Assembly: GCA_020633895.1 (NCBI GenBank)
Contig: JACKCT010000001.1
Location: 186,001 to 250,000, forward strand
DNA from: Deltaproteobacteria bacterium
GTDB taxonomy: Bacteria > Lernaellota > Lernaellaia > JACKCT01
Direction of reading: 5' to 3'
DNA length: 64,000 nt
A program made the translations under genes and the position numbers. Below, piece after piece: positions 61,953 through 64,000 of this stretch. A model generated the notes under the pieces. It did not search any database. It had not been told where the DNA came from and worked only from the letters and a program-made list of their open reading frames with translations. Every line of letters begins with the position of its first letter. Position 1 is the first letter of the stretch.

Positions 61953-62737
61953 CGTCGGATCCTACTTCATGACCTATGCATTATGGCGGCCGCGTTTTTT
62001 CGGCCCGTCGGCCCTCGAACTGCCGCGAGAACTACCGCGATTTTTGACGAAAAATCGCACCTCGGGCGAGGGAAGCGAGGGTATAAGGAAAAAGCCGAGC
62101 CCTGTCAAGAGCCTAGGGGCGTTTTGCCCGCCGTTTGAGAAGGGCGACAAGCGCATACGTCTTTATTTTTGCATTTGGTCTCCGCGCCCCCGCGATGTCC
62201 GAGTCGTGAGCTGTAGGGAGCGGTTTTGGTGAGGTCGTCAGTAACGACTTCGCCTTTTCAGAGCCGCGAACTGTAGTGAGCGGTTGGCGGCGCCCTGGCG
62301 AAAATCGTTCGCCATTTGCTTGATTCGTCGGAGTATATGGCGAACAACGAACCGTTGCGCCAGAGCCCCGACCTGTAGGGAGGGGTCCGGTCCAACCCGG
62401 CACGTCACGATCGTTGTTTAACGCATCGAATGTGGCGTACGGGGACGGACTAAACCGCTTACTACCCGCCTCCGGCAAGGCTACGGCGAGGCAAGCCGTG
62501 CGCGGCTCTGCCATCGCAGGATGGCGGTCTCGCATTCCACGTCGGACCAACCCGCTCCCTGACGGTCGCGGCTCTGAAGGGGCGGGATCGTTGCGGATGA
62601 CGCCGGCAAGACCGCTCCCTACAGGTCGCGGCTCGGACGGACACGGGCATCTTGCGGACAACGAACGAGAGATCCCTCACGACCGTTCGGGGCTCTGACG
62701 GGCACGGTCGGGGCTTTGAACGGTTAAGGCAACGCCG
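61953..62737. other. 785-nt gene-free spacer filled with repeats
   Basis: No credible gene is present. The part near 61960-62150 should hold the rplM promoter, but I see no clear hexamer pair. From 62201 to 62716 there are at least seven family A repeats. An inverted pair GTTCGCCAT/ATGGCGAAC (62307-62315, 62337-62345) lies among them. Confidence 0.7.
62201..62716. repeat. cluster of family A dispersed repeats in two orientations
   Basis: Copies in forward form (CAGAGCCGCGAACTGTAGTG and on) lie at 62201, 62259 and 62361. Copies in reverse form (CGCTCCCTGACGGTCGCGGC and on) lie at 62453 (split), 62551, 62611 and 62671, with a partial at 62703. Three forward copies followed by four reverse ones face each other. 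Confidence 0.8.
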
Positions 62738-63586
62738 TTAAGCGTCGCCGGCCGCCTTGGCGTGGGGGAGCAGGGGGGCGATGGAGATCAGGGCGATGTG
62801 CCGCTCGTCGGCCGAGTCGATGCGAACCTGATATTCGTCCAACTCGAACGACTCGCCGGCCCGGGGGATGCGTCCGGTGCGATCGAAGATCCAGCCGCCG
62901 GCCGTGGTGAATTCGCCCTCGGGCGGATCGACCTCGAAGTGCTCGAACAACTCGTCCACCGGCATATTCCCCGGCGCCGTCACCCAACCGTCCTGCACGA
63001 TCAGCGACGGTTCCTCGAGGGCCGAATCGTACTCGTCGTGAATGTCGCCGACGATCAGCTCGATGATATCCTCGATGGACACCAGCCCGCTGGTCGTGCC
63101 GTATTCGTCCACCACGACGGCCAGATGGATCTTCTTTTTCTGCATCTCGCGCAGGAGATCGTCGACGGGCTTTTCCTCGGTGGTATACAGCGGCTCGCGC
63201 AGCACCGAACGCAGTTCAAATCCGCCGTTGGTCGTGCCCCAATAGGCGAGCAGATCCTTGGCGTAGACGAAGCCGATGATGCGGTCGATTGTCTCGCTGT
63301 AGACCGGGATACGCGAATGACCCGAGCTTTGGATCGTCTCGATCACATCGGCGATGGGGGTTGTTTCCGGGATGGCGGTGACGCTGGTGCGGGGGACCAT
63401 GATCTCGCCGACCTGGCGCGTGGACAGGTCGAAGACACCGTGGAACAGTTCGCTGTCGTCTTCGTCGATCAGGCCGTCACGTTCGGCCTCTTCGATCCAT
63501 TCCTCGGCCAACTGGTTGCGTTTGGCCTTGTCGATCGGCTTGCGAAAGGTCTCTTTGAGCCGCTCAAAAAACGAGCTACTTGACAA
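62738..63586 (-). CDS. CorC/HlyC-type CBS-domain protein
   Basis: The 282-residue protein has no membrane segment. It has an N-terminal acidic helix, two CBS domains (VGEIMVPRTSVTAIPET...GHSRIPVYSE; LLREMQKKKIHLAVVVDEYGTTSGLVSIEDIIELIVG) and a C-terminal CorC_HlyC domain (WVTAPGNMPVDELFEHFEV...GGWIFDRTGRIPRAG). The layout equals E. coli YbeX/CorC, linked to Mg/Co efflux and ribosome-related functions. It is followed upstream by ybeY, the same neighbour as in E. coli. Confidence 0.94.
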   Translation of the reverse strand: MSSSSFFERLKETFRKPIDKAKRNQLAEEWIEEAERDGLIDEDDSELFHGVFDLSTRQVGEIMVPRTSVTAIPETTPIADVIETIQSSGHSRIPVYSETIDRIIGFVYAKDLLAYWGTTNGGFELRSVLREPLYTTEEKPVDDLLREMQKKKIHLAVVVDEYGTTSGLVSIEDIIELIVGDIHDEYDSALEEPSLIVQDGWVTAPGNMPVDELFEHFEVDPPEGEFTTAGGWIFDRTGRIPRAGESFELDEYQVRIDSADERHIALISIAPLLPHAKAAGDA

Positions 63587-63682
63587 ATCGGGCGCCTCCT
63601 TGGCGCCGGGCCGGGAGGGTGTCGGGACCGGCCTTCACATGAAACCGAGCGGACTATATCACGGCGATCGAAATTTCGGCAA

Positions 63683-64000
63683 TCATTTCCGGGCTAACGA
63701 GTCCGCGCCTTGGCTATTTATCGCCAAATATCCGAAACGCTTGAACATTTCCTGCTCAAAGCGCTCCATTTCCGGCGCGTCGTCGGCCCGGTTTCCCACG
63801 TGGTCGTAGCCGATCAGATGGGCGATGCCGTGGACGAGGATGTAGGCGATTTCCTCGACGGGCGGGGCCCCCACCGCGGCGGCGTCCCGGGCGCAGGTCT
63901 CGGTGCTGATGACCACGTCTCCGAGCATGGGATTTTCGAACTCGGGTCCGTCCTCGCCCTCGGAGCGTTCCTGCTGAGAAAAAGACAGGACGTTGGTCGG
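63683..64000 (-). CDS. ybeY: endoribonuclease YbeY (5' end outside window)
   Basis: The frame runs off the window edge. The visible part begins at PTNVLSFSQQE and includes NPMLGDVVIST, then the zinc motif HGIAHLIGYDH with three His, the YbeY signature. The N-terminal third is missing. YbeY is a zinc-dependent RNase for 16S rRNA 3'-end maturation. The ybeY-corC order is widely conserved. Confidence 0.94.
   Translation of the reverse strand, partial: PTNVLSFSQQERSEGEDGPEFENPMLGDVVISTETCARDAAAVGAPPVEEIAYILVHGIAHLIGYDHVGNRADDAPEMERFEQEMFKRFGYLAINSQGADSLARK

Noticed and set aside
62201-62716. Possible CRISPR array in the rplM spacer
   Set aside because: Copies differ, are unevenly spaced and point in two directions; no cas genes are near.

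Overview
The window is GC-rich, densely coding bacterial DNA from a Gram-negative, flagellated organism. It carries sigma54 enhancer-binding regulators, lipoprotein signal sequences, a PilT motor, c-di-GMP effectors, and many secreted proteins with Asp-rich or Thr-rich linkers ending in Gly-Gly-x-Cys-Gly. This mix fits a deltaproteobacterial or Myxococcota-like lineage, or a related candidate phylum such as Lernaellota. That placement is an inference from gene style; no rRNA is present.

Region 1 (1-18.9 kb) is signalling and flagella. A hybrid histidine kinase (5' cut by the window edge), a small protein, a REC response regulator, a REC-GAF-HD-GYP phosphodiesterase, a PilZ protein with a helical insertion, an NtrC-type regulator, a TPR protein, and a second kinase/NtrC pair lead into the operon flgC-fliE-fliF-fliG-fliH-fliI-fliJ-motE-like. 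A near-consensus sigma54 promoter lies just before flgC. flgB is not in its usual place. A strong terminator closes the operon.

Region 2 (18.9-31.4 kb) holds secreted and lipoprotein genes (calcineurin-like phosphoesterase, SppA-like peptidase, a Thr-rich lipoprotein), a 27-residue membrane protein not far from a perfect CRP-type palindrome, aconitase, a TPP-dependent decarboxylase/lyase, a PlsC acyltransferase and a DJ-1/PfpI protein.

Region 3 (31.5-48 kb) has a membrane-anchored pentapeptide-repeat protein, an SDR, and an operon of a CheY-like regulator, a PilB-like protein that has lost its ATPase motifs, and PilT. Then come more Asp-tailed secreted proteins (kelch, phosphoesterase, a Thr-rich paralogue), DUF427, an amidase, an M29-type aminopeptidase, a beta-helix lipoprotein and DUF1761.

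Region 4 (48.2-53.2 kb) has an archaeal-type SHMT, tRNA-Thr(GGT), and directly after the tRNA a lower-GC minus-strand cassette: a 199-residue unknown, a 71-residue peptide with no Lys or Arg and 23 acidic residues, and a nucleotidyltransferase-fold protein. This cassette is my best candidate for an undescribed system. A VOC protein and a Crp/Fnr regulator follow.

Region 5 (53.7-64 kb) is cell-envelope and housekeeping: a GT-C glycosyltransferase, a sugar epimerase, a GT4 glycosyltransferase, coaE, a PHP phosphoesterase, zinc-ribbon and lipoprotein genes, rplM-rpsI, a repeat-filled spacer, a CorC-like CBS protein and ybeY (cut by the window edge). Dispersed intergenic repeats of at least three families occur through the window.
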